From Limnephilus marmoratus (Eukaryota; Arthropoda; Insecta; Trichoptera; Limnephilidae), in the NCBI GenBank assembly GCA_917880885.1, contig OU862907.1, positions 71,109,072 to 71,173,071 on the forward strand: a stretch of DNA of 64,000 nt, in the 5' to 3' direction. The notes beneath the pieces are model-generated. The model worked only from the letters and a program-made list of their open reading frames with translations, did not search any database and had not been told where the DNA came from. The first letter of the stretch is position 1. The number at the start of each line of letters is the position of its first letter. The translations under genes and the position numbers were made by a program. Shown here piece by piece: positions 22,500 to 33,237 of the stretch.

Positions 22500-22905
22500 T
22501 GGTATGGCTCCACACTAAGGAAAATATTTCTCACCAGGGCTTAGTGTCATCTTTGAAGATGCTGTATAGAGGGTCTTTTAAGGAAAGGAATGAGAGGAGT
22601 TCAGGAAGAAAAAGATATTACAGGTGAGTAGGAATATAGGGGTCAGTGTGTCCAGAAGTGACGGACATAAGAAATCTATGCCTCCTTCTGCGATGCAAGG
22701 CAATATTCCGAGAGAGTCCTGTTGGAGAGGTGAAAAAGAACACCTGAACCAGTCTCTTCCGATGTGGCCTGCAATGCAGTTGGCGGGCAGTCGCATCTGC
22801 CGTCAAGATTCCACCTCTGCTAAGTCACCAAAAGCAGCGAACCATTTGGGGTGACCTATGTTATCCAATTACCGCCCACCCACCTCCAAAATTGATTCTT
22901 AGGTA
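22500..22905 (-). repeat. S-family short interspersed repeat, copy 3
   Basis: A minus-strand copy: hairpin tail first (CTCCACACTAAGGAAAATAT), then AGTCCTGTTGGAGAGGTGAA and GGTGACCTATG near 22850. It continues into LINE-C sequence. Confidence 0.65.
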
Positions 22906-23720
22906 TTATATTAAAACATCGTGGTTTTTGTTTAAGATTTATTAATAATTATTATAAAAATAAGTTTTCCATATTTTTTGAGAATCATACAATTAACATG
23001 GTAACCTAATATTTTTACACAACAACGAAAAAAATAGAAAAATGGAGAACTACACCCTAATGAGTTTAAATAAAAAGGATTCCAATTAACTAACTTGTAT
23101 TACAAGAACAACAGTTAGAGCCTTACGCGTTCACTGATTATGATTGTGTTAAATTTCTTAGGAAGAGGGCTCCATAGAAATGTGCCAATAGTAACATAAG
23201 TTTCGAAGAAGGAAAAACTTCTGTGACATAATAAAGCATAATTTATTTATATCAACGGTGTAAATATACCACAAACAATGAATACGAAATGACATCAGAG
23301 ATTCAAGTACCTATATTCAAAATATTATAATACAAATAAGCTAGAATAGTTAAAATTATTACTAATTTAATTGAAAAGATTTGATAGCACTTTTGTACCT
23401 ATCTTCCGTGTAGTTAAATAGATCCGCCACATCTGCGAATCTATTACTAACTTCATGCAACCTATGTACAAGCGAGTGTTTCGAATACTGAGTCATGGTT
23501 GGTCCTGGTATTGTTGCATTTAAACAGCATTTAATAACGAGTAGCTCTGGTGGATATTTGAAATTCTGAAGTGAATGAAATCAGGGCTGTCTATACCACC
23601 ACTTTCAATTAAGAATACAAATATTAAGACTTATATAATTCTTCAATCTTAGAGTTATAATAAATTTAATTCTTTCATCAAGTAATTATAGTTTATACTT
23701 TCAGGTGGAATACAGAGAAA
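22906..23720 (-). mobile_element. LINE-C 3' region, copy 2
   Basis: AT-rich 3' region and decayed ORF2 end of the same repeat as 10330-11435 (inverted) and 52425-53260 (direct). Only short open frames remain. Confidence 0.5.
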
Positions 23721-24325
23721 CCCATGTTGAAGGAAGGAGGAAACACAGGGGCCGGAAAATCGTGCCACAGCCGAGCTATTGAACACAATAACGAGTCGAA
23801 GAAGCGACCCGTTCTCGTGTGACAAATGTCAACCGTGTACAAATGTTGGGCACGCATTTGACGTGTTTCCGGACTATGCACCGGGGTCGAAGGGATCAAT
23901 GATGCTAGTTCCTCGGAGCATCTTCCATTGTTATACCGGTAGAATAAGATTAGCATTCATACCTGACGCCTTTGCTCTAAAGATTGAAATCTGTCTGTTA
24001 AAATGGGAGAATCTATCAAACGGACCGCCTGTTTTTACACAAAGTCGAGAGTATTTTTCAGGTATTTTGGAGCTCCAAACCAGAGGTGGCTGCCAAATTC
24101 AACCGTAGGGCGCACGTATGATTTGTACAGGGTTGTGTACTATAAAAGTATCTGCGGTCCCTGTAAAATACGCCCGGTTTTTGGGAGGCTAATTTAACTC
24201 TGGCCTCGATGGAGCCCCAATATCTGAGCTGGTCACTTAGAGTTACACCAAGCATATCAATGGATGGCCTGTTCGGAAGATTGCTTCCGTTGAAGGAGAC
24301 TAGGTTTTCATGTCGAGAAAAGGAA
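23693..24325 (-). pseudogene. LINE-H ORF2 C-terminal fragment
   Basis: On the minus strand, 24255-23693 reads L-G-V-T-L-S-D-Q-L near 24250, then after stops N-G-R-C-S-E-E-L-A-S-L-I-P, R-T-G-R-F-F-D-S and R-L-W-H-D-F-P. This C-terminal signature is matched by the better copy at 46978-47408. Frameshifts and stops make it inactive. Confidence 0.7.
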
Positions 24326-24329
24326 GGAG

Positions 24330-24700
24330 AGGATTTTCTGGGAAGGAATAAGATACGAGGGGTGGGTAGGAATCTTAGGTCAGTGTATCCAGAAGTGACT
24401 GATATACGAATCTAACCCTTAAACTACGGTGCGAGGAGATGGGTCGAGATAATCCGGCTGGACAGGTAAAGATTAGGTCTCCTTCAAACAGTCTCTCATA
24501 TCCGACCCGCGACGAAGTAGGTAAGCAAACGAATTCGCTACCAAGACATAGAAAAACCTCACACAATGAATCCGGCATCCCAGCTAAGTCAAAAAACGTA
24601 ATGAACCTCTTCGGACCACCTATGGAAAATGTGTAAGGTTTTCCAAAATAATGATAACCGGGGTTGGCGGTCCCATAACTGCCTCACAAAATGAGTAGTA
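24330..24700 (-). repeat. S-family short interspersed repeat, copy 4
   Basis: The inverted homologue of 8815-9200, in both cases lying just beyond the tail of a ZF array. The shared order ZF tail then S repeat suggests the two loci are copies of one segment. Confidence 0.55.
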
Positions 24701-24739
24701 AATGTAAAATAAGGAGCAAATTCCATAGTTTAGAGAAGT

Positions 24740-25406
24740 CACTTATGTGAAAAAGAAAATTGATATTTGCAGTCGAAAAATGAAAAAAGATTTTTCCGCT
24801 GAGAGTCATCATGTGACGATTTACATAAATTACCGCAATTACAGTTGCAGTCGGGATATGAAAAAGGTTTTGATCCACTGTGAGTAAATATATGACTTTT
24901 TAAATTACCCTTTTGAGAACATGAATACTTGCAGTCAAAAATGGGTTTTTCCACTGTGAGTCAACATATGAAGCTTTAACAGCAACTTTTGTGAACATGA
25001 ATAGTTGCAATCGGCACAAGCAAAAGGTTTTTTCCACTGTGAGTGAACATATGACTTTTTAAAGCACTCTTTAGAGAACATGAATAGTTGCAGTCGGGAC
25101 ATGAAAAAGGTTTTGTACCACTGTGAGTGAACGTATGAATTTTTAAATCACCCCTTCGAGAACATCAATAGTTGCAGTCGGGACATGAAAAAGGTTTTGT
25201 TCCACTGTGAGTGAACGTATGAATTTTTAATTCACCCCTTCGAGAACATGAATAGTTGCAGTCGGGACATGAAAAAGGTTTTGTTCCACTGTGACTGAAC
25301 ATATGATTTTTTAAATTACCCTTTTGAGAACATGAATAGTTGCAATCGGCACAAGAAAAAGGTTTTGTTCCACTGTGAGTGAACATATGACTTTTTAAAG
25401 CACTCT
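24740..25406 (-). pseudogene. ZF locus 2, decayed distal fingers
   Basis: Beyond the stop at 25407 the finger repeat continues in another frame: three good fingers and part of a fourth (25430-25165), then TCA to TGA (25165-25167), then more fingers with frame and Cys/His losses down to 24740. A 1-nt deletion at about 25451 (TTTTGTCCACTG against TTTTGTTCCACTG elsewhere) separates it from the main array. If that deletion is an assembly error, the protein would gain about three fingers. Confidence 0.7.
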
Positions 25407-27583
25407 TTAGAGAACATGAATAGTTGCAGTCGGGACATGAAAAAGGTTTTGTCCACTGTGAATGAACAAATGTCTTTTTAAAGCACTCTTTCGAGAACAT
25501 GAATAGTTGCAGTCGGGACATGAAAAAGGTTTTGTACCAATGTGAGTGAACGTATGAATTTTTAAATCACCCCTTCGAGAACATGAATAGTTGCAGTCGG
25601 GACATGAAAAAGGTTTTGTTCCACTGTGAGTGAACGTATGAATTTTTAATTCACCCCTTCGAGAACATGAATAGTTGCAATCGGCACAAGAAAAAGGTTT
25701 TGTTCCACTGTGAGTGAACATATGATTTTTTAAATTACCCTTTTGAGAACATGAATAGTTGCAATCGGCACAAGAAAAAGGTTTTGTTCCACTGTGAGTG
25801 AACATATGACTTTTTAAAGCACTCTTTAGAGAACATGAATAGTTGCAGTCGGGACATGAAAAAGGTTTTGTACCACTGTGAGTGAACGTATGAATTTTTA
25901 ATTCACCCCATCGAGAACATGAATAGTTGCAGTCGGGACATGAAAAAGGTTTTGTTCCACTGTGACTGAACATATGATTTTTTAAATTACCCTTTTGAGA
26001 ACACGAATAGTTGCAATCGGCACAAGAAAAAGGTTTTGTTCCACTGTGAGTGAACATATGACTTTTTAAATCACTCTTTCGAGAACTTGAATAGTTGCAG
26101 TCGGCACAAGAAAGAGGTTTTGTTCCACTGTGAGTGAACATATGACTTTTTAAATGACCCTTTCGCGAAAATGAGTAATTGCAGTCGGGACATGAAAAAG
26201 GTTTTGTACCACTGTGAGTGAACGTATGAAATTTTACTTCACTCTTTCGAGAACATGAATAGTTGCAGTCGGGACATGAAAAAGGTTTTGTTCCACTGTG
26301 AGTGAACGTATGAATTTTTAATTCACCCCTTCGAGAACATGAATAGTTGCAGTCGGGACATGAAAAAGGTTTTGTTCCACTGTGAATGAACATATGTCTT
26401 TTTAAATCACTCTTTTGAGAACATGAATAGTTGCAGTCGGGACATGAAAAAGGTTTTGTACCACTGTGAGTCAACATATGACGATCCAAATTACCTTTTT
26501 GAGAACTTGAATAGTTGCAGTCGGGACATGAAAAAGGTTTTGTCCCACTGTGACTGAACATATGATGTTTTAAATTACCCTTTTGAGAACATGAATAGTT
26601 GCAATCGGCACAAGAAAAAGGTTTTGTACCAATGTGAGTGAACGTATGAATTTTTAAATCACCCCTTCGAGAACATGAATAGTTGCAGTCGGGACATGAA
26701 AAAGGTTTTGTACCACTGTGAGTGAACGTATGAATTTTTAATTCACCCCATCGAGAACATGAATAGTTGCAGTCGGGACATGAAAAAGGTTTTGTTCCAC
26801 TGTGACTGAACATATGATTTTTTAAATTACCCTTTTGAGAACACGAATAGTTGCAATCGGCACAAGAAAAAGGTTTTGTTCCACTGTGAGTGAACATATG
26901 ACTTTTTAAATCACTCTTTCGAGAACTTGAATAGTTGCAGTCGGCACAAGAAAGAGGTTTTGTTCCACTGTGAGTGAACATATGACTTTTTAAATGACCC
27001 TTTCGCGAAAATGAGTAATTGCAGTCGGGACATGAAAAAGGTTTTGTACCACTGTGAGTGAACGTATGAAATTTTACTTCACTCTTTCGAGAACATGAAT
27101 AGTTGCAGTCGGGACATGAAAAAGGTTTTGTTCCACTGTGAGTGAACGTATGAATTTTTAATTCACCCCTTCGAGAACATGAATAGTTGCAGTCGGGACA
27201 TGAAAAAGGTTTTGTTCCACTGTGAATGAACATATGTCTTTTTAAATCACTCTTTTGAGAACATGAATAGTTGCAGTCGGGACATGAAAAAGGTTTTGTA
27301 CCACTGTGAGTCAACATATGACGATCCAAATTACCTTTTTGAGAACTTGAATAGTTGCAGTCGGGACATGAAAAAGGTTTTGTCCCACTGTGACTGAACA
27401 TATGATGTTTTAAATTACCCTTTTGAGAACATGAATAGTTGCAATCGGCACAAGAAAATGGTTTTGTTCCACTGTGAGTGAACATATGACTTTTTAAATT
27501 ACTCTTTCGAGAACTTGAATAGTTGCAGTCGGCACAAGAAAAAGGTTTTTTTCCAGAATGGGTGCGCAAGTTGGTCAATAACT
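25407..27583 (-). CDS. ZF locus 2, exon 3: long homogeneous C2H2 array (about 25 fingers)
   Basis: The exon starts after TTTTTTTCAG (27584-27593 side) in phase 1, matching exon 2. It opens with a half finger (L-x2-H-x3-H), then 25 fingers of 28 residues: C-x2-C-N-Y-S-[C/S/F]-S-x5-L-x2-H-x3-H with S-G-T-K-P-F linkers. The site that is normally Phe (fourth after the second Cys) is mostly Cys. DNA-contact positions (-1, 2, 3, 6) vary among fingers, e.g. R/G/E/I, Q/G/N/N, Q/S/D/R, R/G/H/S. Such arrays are nuclear DNA-binding factors. Fingers 2-10 repeat as 12-20 through a recent tandem duplication. The frame ends through a 1-nt deletion after finger 25, giving a short unrelated tail and a stop. 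Confidence 0.8.
25829..27458 (-). repeat. Recent 840-bp tandem duplication within the ZF array
   Basis: 25829-26618 and 26669-27458 (790 bp) read as identical, offset by exactly 840 bp (ten 84-bp finger units). The first differences are at 26619/27459 and just below 25829/26669. Confidence 0.9.
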
Positions 27584-27687
27584 CTGAAAAAAAATAAAGA
27601 CAAAGCTTCAAAAATGTAAGTAAAATAGCATCAGCAAATTAGGAGAAAACGATTTGTTAACTTTAACAAATTTAAAATCAATTTTAC

Positions 27688-27840
27688 CTGCAACCTGCGT
27701 CAGTCGTTTAGAACGCTCTAAGCATTCTTTTTTAACATCCATGAGATCTATGTCAATATCCATACAGGGAATCCCCCCTCTGACATCTACTGGAGATCCT
27801 GGTTCTGCCTTGATGGTAACAGTCTCCAAACTTAAACTGC
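27688..27840 (-). CDS. ZF locus 2, exon 2 with paired psi-K-x-E motifs
   Basis: Acceptor TTTTTTTACTCCAG|GC (exon starts at 27840) and donor GTTGCAG|GTAAAA (ends at 27688) give a 153-nt exon, phase 1 on both sides and equal in length to the exon at 3764-3916. It encodes V-T-I-K-A-E-P-G-S, then G-G-I-P-x-x-D-I-D-I-D, then V-K-K-E-C-L-E-R-S. The I-K-A-E-P and V-K-K-E motifs fit SUMO acceptor sites. It links exon 1 (31194-31338) to the finger exon through a 104-nt intron. No KRAB, ZAD or BTB domain is present. Confidence 0.75.
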
Positions 27841-28200
27841 CTGGAGTAAAAAAAGACACAATACAAACATTGATACTCCGGACTCCTAGAGGAACAACTA
27901 TGTGGATGCTTTTTAGGGAGAAAACATAATTTCATCTAGAACTTTTTCAAAACAATTTATATATTTATTGTCGATACAAATATGTTTACTTGCTTCAGTT
28001 ATGTATATGTAATGTAAAATAATACTTCATGTAACTTATATCATTTCCCATATAGGACAAAGTCTAAACGTGAGAGGGATCTTTTTGTGAGCATCATTAT
28101 TTTAAAAAAGGAATTTATTTATATTTATTCTTAGTACATTTTCGTAACAAAGGTATAATATATTGTCCTCCACACTAGGAGTTCACCTGTGTTGTGGAGG
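27841..28200. other. Proximal part of intron 1 of ZF locus 2
   Basis: AT-rich intronic sequence with no gene. The LINE 3' end begins at about 28150-28200. Confidence 0.45.
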
Positions 28201-31095
28201 AGGACATTTTTCAGATGTAAATTATAAATCGTGAATAGTAAAACAAAAGAGTGTTATTAGCTAATATAAAAAAGAGAAACAATAAAAATCAAAATATAAA
28301 ATCGACTTCAATTCGATAAAAATTATAAATTAAAAGTTAGAAAGATTGTAGCCAGTTTCTTATGTTTTTTTTTTTTGTTTTCAATAATATTAGTTGTTTT
28401 TATATTGTGTAGGAAGAGAATTGTAAAGTTTTATAGCCTGGTATCTATAGTGTTTTTGTCCAAAGGATGTGTTTGTTTTTGGTATTTGTAGTTGGAGAGC
28501 ATGTCTTGTTCTAGTATTGCGAGAGTTTTGTGAAATGTTAAATGTGGATAAATTCTTGTAAAGGAAAGTTATTATTTGTTTTGAATGTAATTTTTGAATT
28601 TTCAGTACTGGGAATTTTTCGAATATGATTGATGTGGGTGTTAGTATTGGTAACTTAAGTATTACTTTTATTAGGGTTTTCTGAGCTTTAAACAGTGTAT
28701 TAATGTATTTTTTACTGGCACAGCCCCAGGCAATAATGCCGTATTCCATTAAGGATTGTGCAAGTGCGAGGTATATATTTTTCATATCACATATGTTTAA
28801 CCCTTCGAATAATAAGAAAATAATTTTCTGTCAACTTTTGCCTGTCAAAGTTTGCGCGCAAAATTCCTGGTTCTTCCCATGCTTTTTAAATGTTCCTATT
28901 TATTAGTTTTTTTTAACACTTTTGCAAAAATAAAAATTGTTCTAAAATTTAGATAAAATAATCTTTCCGATATGTTTTTTAGAAATCAACATTTTTGTTT
29001 ATAAATATTAAAATTTTAATATTGGAAATGTAAATTGGCTAAAAAATGCATACCTGCGAATATTTGAATTAAAGTAATTAAAATAGAATAAACTTCAAAT
29101 TTTAAATTCAGATTCCTTTTCTAAACAAAATTTGTAATAAAACTGTCACCTCACTTTTAATCACTTTCATACAATTTTATTTTAAAATTAAACGTGGGTT
29201 ACGTCACAAACAGGCGCAAAATCAAACCGTCACTTTTGATCAGATTTGTAAAATATCTGAACAACCTAGCTCATATAATTCTAAGACAATGAGAAGCATT
29301 ATTTCTTTCCGATTCTAACATAAAATAAATCACAAATATCCGCATTACAGAAAGAGAGATATCTAACTTTTAATAATGCACGGTCGCTCTGGGACAATCT
29401 GGGTCTCCTGTTATTATAACGGCATATGATGTTTTGGGACAACTTGGGTCTCCTGTGATTAAACGGGTTAAAATATTTCTCAAGTTTTTAAAAAAGTAAA
29501 TCAACTTGTTTAGTTTTCCTACTGCCGAATCTATATGTTTATCCCATTTTATATAACGGTCGAAGTATTTACCAAGATATTTAATATTTTCCGTTTGTGT
29601 AATTGGGGGACAGTCGCATGGGGTTTGTGTTGATATATCAATGGTTGATTGACAGGAATGTATTTTAAGGTGGATGTTGTGGGCGGGTTGGCCTCTCGAA
29701 TTTATACTGAAAGTTATGTATTTTGTTTTATCTATATTTAAAGTTAATAAGTTAGAGTCGAACCATTTTTTAGTAATACTTAAGCCAAGTTCTGCTTTTG
29801 GGGTTAATGTATTCCAGTCTTTGGCCTTAAAGAGTAACACAGTGTCATCAGCAAAACTTATAATTTCCCCGTCCATTTGTAGGTGACACAGGTCATTAAT
29901 ATATATAAGGAATAGGATTGGACCAAGTACGCTGCCTTGGGGTACTCCGTAAGATACTTGTTCCTTGTCACTACATGTGTTTTCTATAGAGGTATACTGT
30001 GTGCGATTTCCCATATAGCTTTCAATTAATTTGAGTTCTATTCCTGTGATTCCGATATTATTTAGTTTATCAAATAGGTTTTGATGATGAATTGTGTCAA
30101 ACGCTTTTGCCAGATCTAGGAATATTCCAAGGAATTTTTTGCCCTGGTCTATATTTATTTCGAGGAAGTCTGTTACAGAGGCTATCGCATGTGAGGTACT
30201 CATATTTTCCCTGAATCCATATTGATTGGGTGAAATTATATTACTTTTGTTAAGAAAAGTTAACAGATTGTTTTTGATATGTTTCTCAAGAATTTTTGAA
30301 AGTGTTTTTAATTTGTAATTGGTCTGTAGTTATTTAATTCTTCCTTGTTTTCGTTTTTGTGGATTGGAATCACTTTGCCCGTTTTTAAAATTGTTGGGAA
30401 AATGCCTTCTTTAATGGACCGAATTATGAGTATAGTTAGGGCGATATAAGTGCGGAGTTTAATATTTTTAGTGTTATCGGTGAAATTCTGTCACTGCCTT
30501 GTGAGTTTGTATTTTTTAGGTCATTTGTAAGTTTAAGTGTTTCTTTTCGGGTAATGTATGGCATTTTAAATGGAGCAATACCTGTGTCTGTGGTGGTTTG
30601 CGGATTTAGAGGTATCGTAGTTTGTTGTGATTTTACTCGCTAAGACCTTGCCTACATTAGCGAAATAATTGTTTACATAATTACAAACTTTTTGTGGTTG
30701 ATCTGATATTTTAATAATTTCTTAATCTATTTTAATTTCAGTTATGGCTTCGATTTTCATTGTAGACGACGCGTGGGATATTTCTTTTAGAATTTGCCAT
30801 ATTTTTTGGGGTCCTTATTGCATTTAGCTAATTTATTTTTATAATATATTTCTTTCAATATACGTGCAAGCCGTGTGCATAAGTTTCTATATCGTTTATA
30901 GAAATTTATAAGATAGATATCATATGGGTTTGATTTACATTGTTTTTGAAGTGTGTCTCTTTTCCTGAAACTTGTTAAAAGTCCCATGATATCCATTTTT
31001 TTTAGAAATTTAAGTTTAGTAATTGAATACATTTTAAAGTAAATATCAAAATAACAAGTGAACGACAAAAGAGAACGGCGTGAGCAAACGAACAT
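28200..31095 (-). mobile_element. LINE in intron 1 of ZF locus 2 (same strand), RT and C-terminus
   Basis: The minus-strand order is: linker with R-N-L-C-T-R-L-A (31095-30787), RT entry Q-G-S-D-R-I-S-P near 30495, RT core 30203-29470 with D-L-A-K-A-F-D, G-V-P-Q-G-S-V-L-G-P and F-A-D-D, and a C-terminus 28785-28390 with Q-S-L-M-E-Y-G and Y-N-S-L-P-T. It is interrupted by a TTAA-flanked MITE. Several stops lie at 30204-30600. No ORF1 or complete endonuclease is present, so it is 5'-truncated and inactive. Confidence 0.8.
28801..29467. mobile_element. piggyBac-type MITE inserted at TTAA in the LINE
   Basis: The element begins CCCTTCGAAT after TTAA (28797-28800) and ends ACGGG before TTAA (29468-29471). 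Deleting it with one TTAA rejoins the LINE frame across codons Ile-Leu-Asn-Ile. The internal stretch GAGAAGCATTATTTC recurs in the relative at 53339-53666. No transposase is present. Confidence 0.7.
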
Positions 31096-31193
31096 ATGTT
31101 CAATAAATCAAAAAAAGTATTTCAAAACGAACAAGAATTCTGAACATCTGGAATCAACATTCAACATTTTCTAAGTTTTGCAATTAAACTTAC

Positions 31194-31338
31194 TGATTGT
31201 CTCCGCAGACTGCGAAAATTCCTTCTTCACATCCGGGACGTAGATATCTATATCCCCATAGGGCATTCCACCGGTGCCTTCTTCCTGGGAGCCTGGTTCC
31301 ACCTTGATGGAAACACTCTCTGGGTTGGGAAGATCCAT
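31194..31338 (-). CDS. ZF locus 2, exon 1 (start codon, first psi-K-x-E module)
   Basis: The ATG at 31338-31336 is in good initiation context (GGCCATGG). It opens a 145-nt exon that ends at donor ATCA|GTAAGT (31194/31193), phase 1, matching the phase-1 acceptor of exon 2. The product contains V-S-I-K-V-E-P-G-S, G-G-M-P-x-x-D-I-D-I-Y and V-K-K-E, so it is a duplicate of the module encoded by exon 2. Joined, the gene would give about 820 residues: two acidic modules with four psi-K-x-E sites, then the fingers. The 3.35-kb intron 1 holds the LINE and MITE. This start is chosen because the ATG, homology and splice phase all agree. Confidence 0.65.
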
Positions 31339-32039
31339 GGCCTTCTGCGATAGCGTTCCGATTAAATGTTATAATTAAGATAACTGGTCCCAGCTAAAAA
31401 TGTATTAGACCTGCAACGGAACGTTCATTCAAAAATCCTATTTACGAGTTGTTATAAAAGCCCTCTAATTAATAATTTTCAGTTGGATCGAAATATCGCA
31501 CGCCATGGGGGTGATCTGTACAACCCTACAATAAGTATCACATTTGGTTTTTGACATCTTGCATCAAAGATATCCAACGAATATTAAGATAGAAAGCGGA
31601 CATGCACAAATTTTATCGGTTAAACAAGTTAGTCATAAATTTATCGCATTAAAAAGTTGAGAATGCTAAAAGGAAAAATCTTATTGCCCCACATTCCCAG
31701 TCTATTTGTAAAAAGTACACAGTGTCCCGTTCACAGCCTGTTTATAACGGATGCTCAAAGTTTAATACTTAGAGTTAAACAGCTTCCATTTTAAGAAACG
31801 AGGTGGTTGAAAATAGAATACAGAAAATGCTTTAAATGGCTTTGGTCGTTACGCGCGACCAGATATTCGCGAAAAAAATTAACATTAGTTAATGTATTGC
31901 AGGGATAAAAATAAATGAAGCTTGGTTATTTCTCTTTTTGACAATGAGTAAACGCAAGACCTAAAGGGGTGTTTTAATATTAATTAATGTCGGGATTTAA
32001 TGACATTAAATTACCACTCACGAATGATTTTGGGATACA
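31339..32039. other. Upstream region of ZF locus 2, no gene seen
   Basis: This should hold the promoter and 5' UTR of the minus-strand ZF gene. No clear TATA or initiator was identified. The sequence is AT-rich and not obviously repetitive. Confidence 0.4.
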
Positions 32040-32460
32040 ATAAGGTACTGCATTGAGACCATTACTTTTCATTATGTATGTAAACGATATTTTTAAACAA
32101 AACCTCAGTGGAAACTTTATTTCTTACGCAGACGACACGATTATCATAGTTAAGGGTAGTACTGGAAAATTATAAAGAAAAATGCAAATAATGACATCCA
32201 AATCCAAAAAAAATGGTTCGAAACAAACTAACTTACAATTAATGCAAAAAAGAGTTAACATTCCTTTTTCAATTAAATAACTTCAGAACTTAACTAACAT
32301 TGACATAATTATACATAACAAAAAATATAACAAAGATGTCTTTCATAACTCATTTACCACATTAAACCATACAACTGAAACAAGGTAACTCGGTGTAATT
32401 GTAGACCAACATGAAACGTAATAGAGACATCTGTGAACATGTTTAGCGCATTAGGAAATG
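32040..32460 (+). pseudogene. LINE reverse-transcriptase remnant
   Basis: One frame reads G-T-A-L-R-P-L-L-F-I-M-Y-V-N-D-I, then F-I-S-Y-A-D-D-T-I-I-I (near 32130-32150), the RT catalytic block. Stop codons flank and interrupt it. No other LINE domains adjoin. Confidence 0.7.
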
Positions 32461-32590
32461 TATCTATATATTTATTTGATTAAGAAATAATCTCATGTAA
32501 AATATTCTAATTCAATTTGGGAGGCGGGAATGGGTACCGCCGCTCTGGGAATCTTTATTGGATAGCCAAAACTTCTGCCATAGGTCACTT

Positions 32591-33237
32591 TGTAACGTAA
32601 TATTTACCTAATATCTCTATCTTTACTTATCACCGCCATCCAAATACTCTCAATATTTATCTGTATTCAAAATAGAAACAAGTGCAGACATGTGGGTAGA
32701 TTAGTGTAAGAAAAGACGGATTATACCAGTAACAAAAATGCAACATTTATTTAAATACTTTCAAACAATTAAGGGTAGAGCATGATTAAATTGATTTAAA
32801 TCTACCAGGGGTGGTTGATTACCATAGGTAAGTCAATTAATGTGAAAACTATTATCTCGGAACATGTGGGTCTCAATAAAAGGAAGAATAATATTTGTAA
32901 ATCCTGAAGGGCGCCTGTACGGATAACCGAACATATTTATAAGGATTTAAATTAAATGCTAAGGATAATAAAATACCAAAGTTAAGCTAAATATCTCGTG
33001 ATGATTCATTATTAAATATTAATTCGCTCACGCGTGTATTGGCCATGACCTTTGGCGGCTTGAAGTTCAGCTGTCCACACCATGAAACTCCCCAGAACCA
33101 ACTGACGAACGTATCGAAACTTCATCTCGATTCGCCCTCTACCAGCGCCTGTACATTTACGGCTGTCAAATTCATCCGGTACCCGCGTGGCTAGAAACTC
33201 CGTCTAAATCAGGCCAGTACTTGCCCAAACTGCTGCA
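32591..33237 (-). repeat. 3' LTR (relative to the element) of the gypsy element
   Basis: TG at one end and CA at the other. On the minus strand a TATA-like TTATAAATA lies near 32945-32935 and an AATAAA near 32748, in promoter-then-polyadenylation order. The adjoining minus-strand GGGGGTAA (33238-33245) serves as a short polypurine tract. Confidence 0.9.

Noticed and set aside
22578..22854. Overlapping open frames on both strands at 22.6-22.9 kb and equivalent ones at 52.1-52.4 and 63.8-64.0 kb
   Set aside because: They recur only because the S-family repeat recurs; no protein similarity and both strands open.
25165..27583. Satellite DNA with an 84-bp period
   Set aside because: The period encodes exact 28-residue C2H2 fingers with intact ligands and an open frame, so it is a coding array.
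27654..27929. 91-codon plus-strand frame over ZF locus 2 exon 2
   Set aside because: Antisense to an exon with good splice sites and homology.
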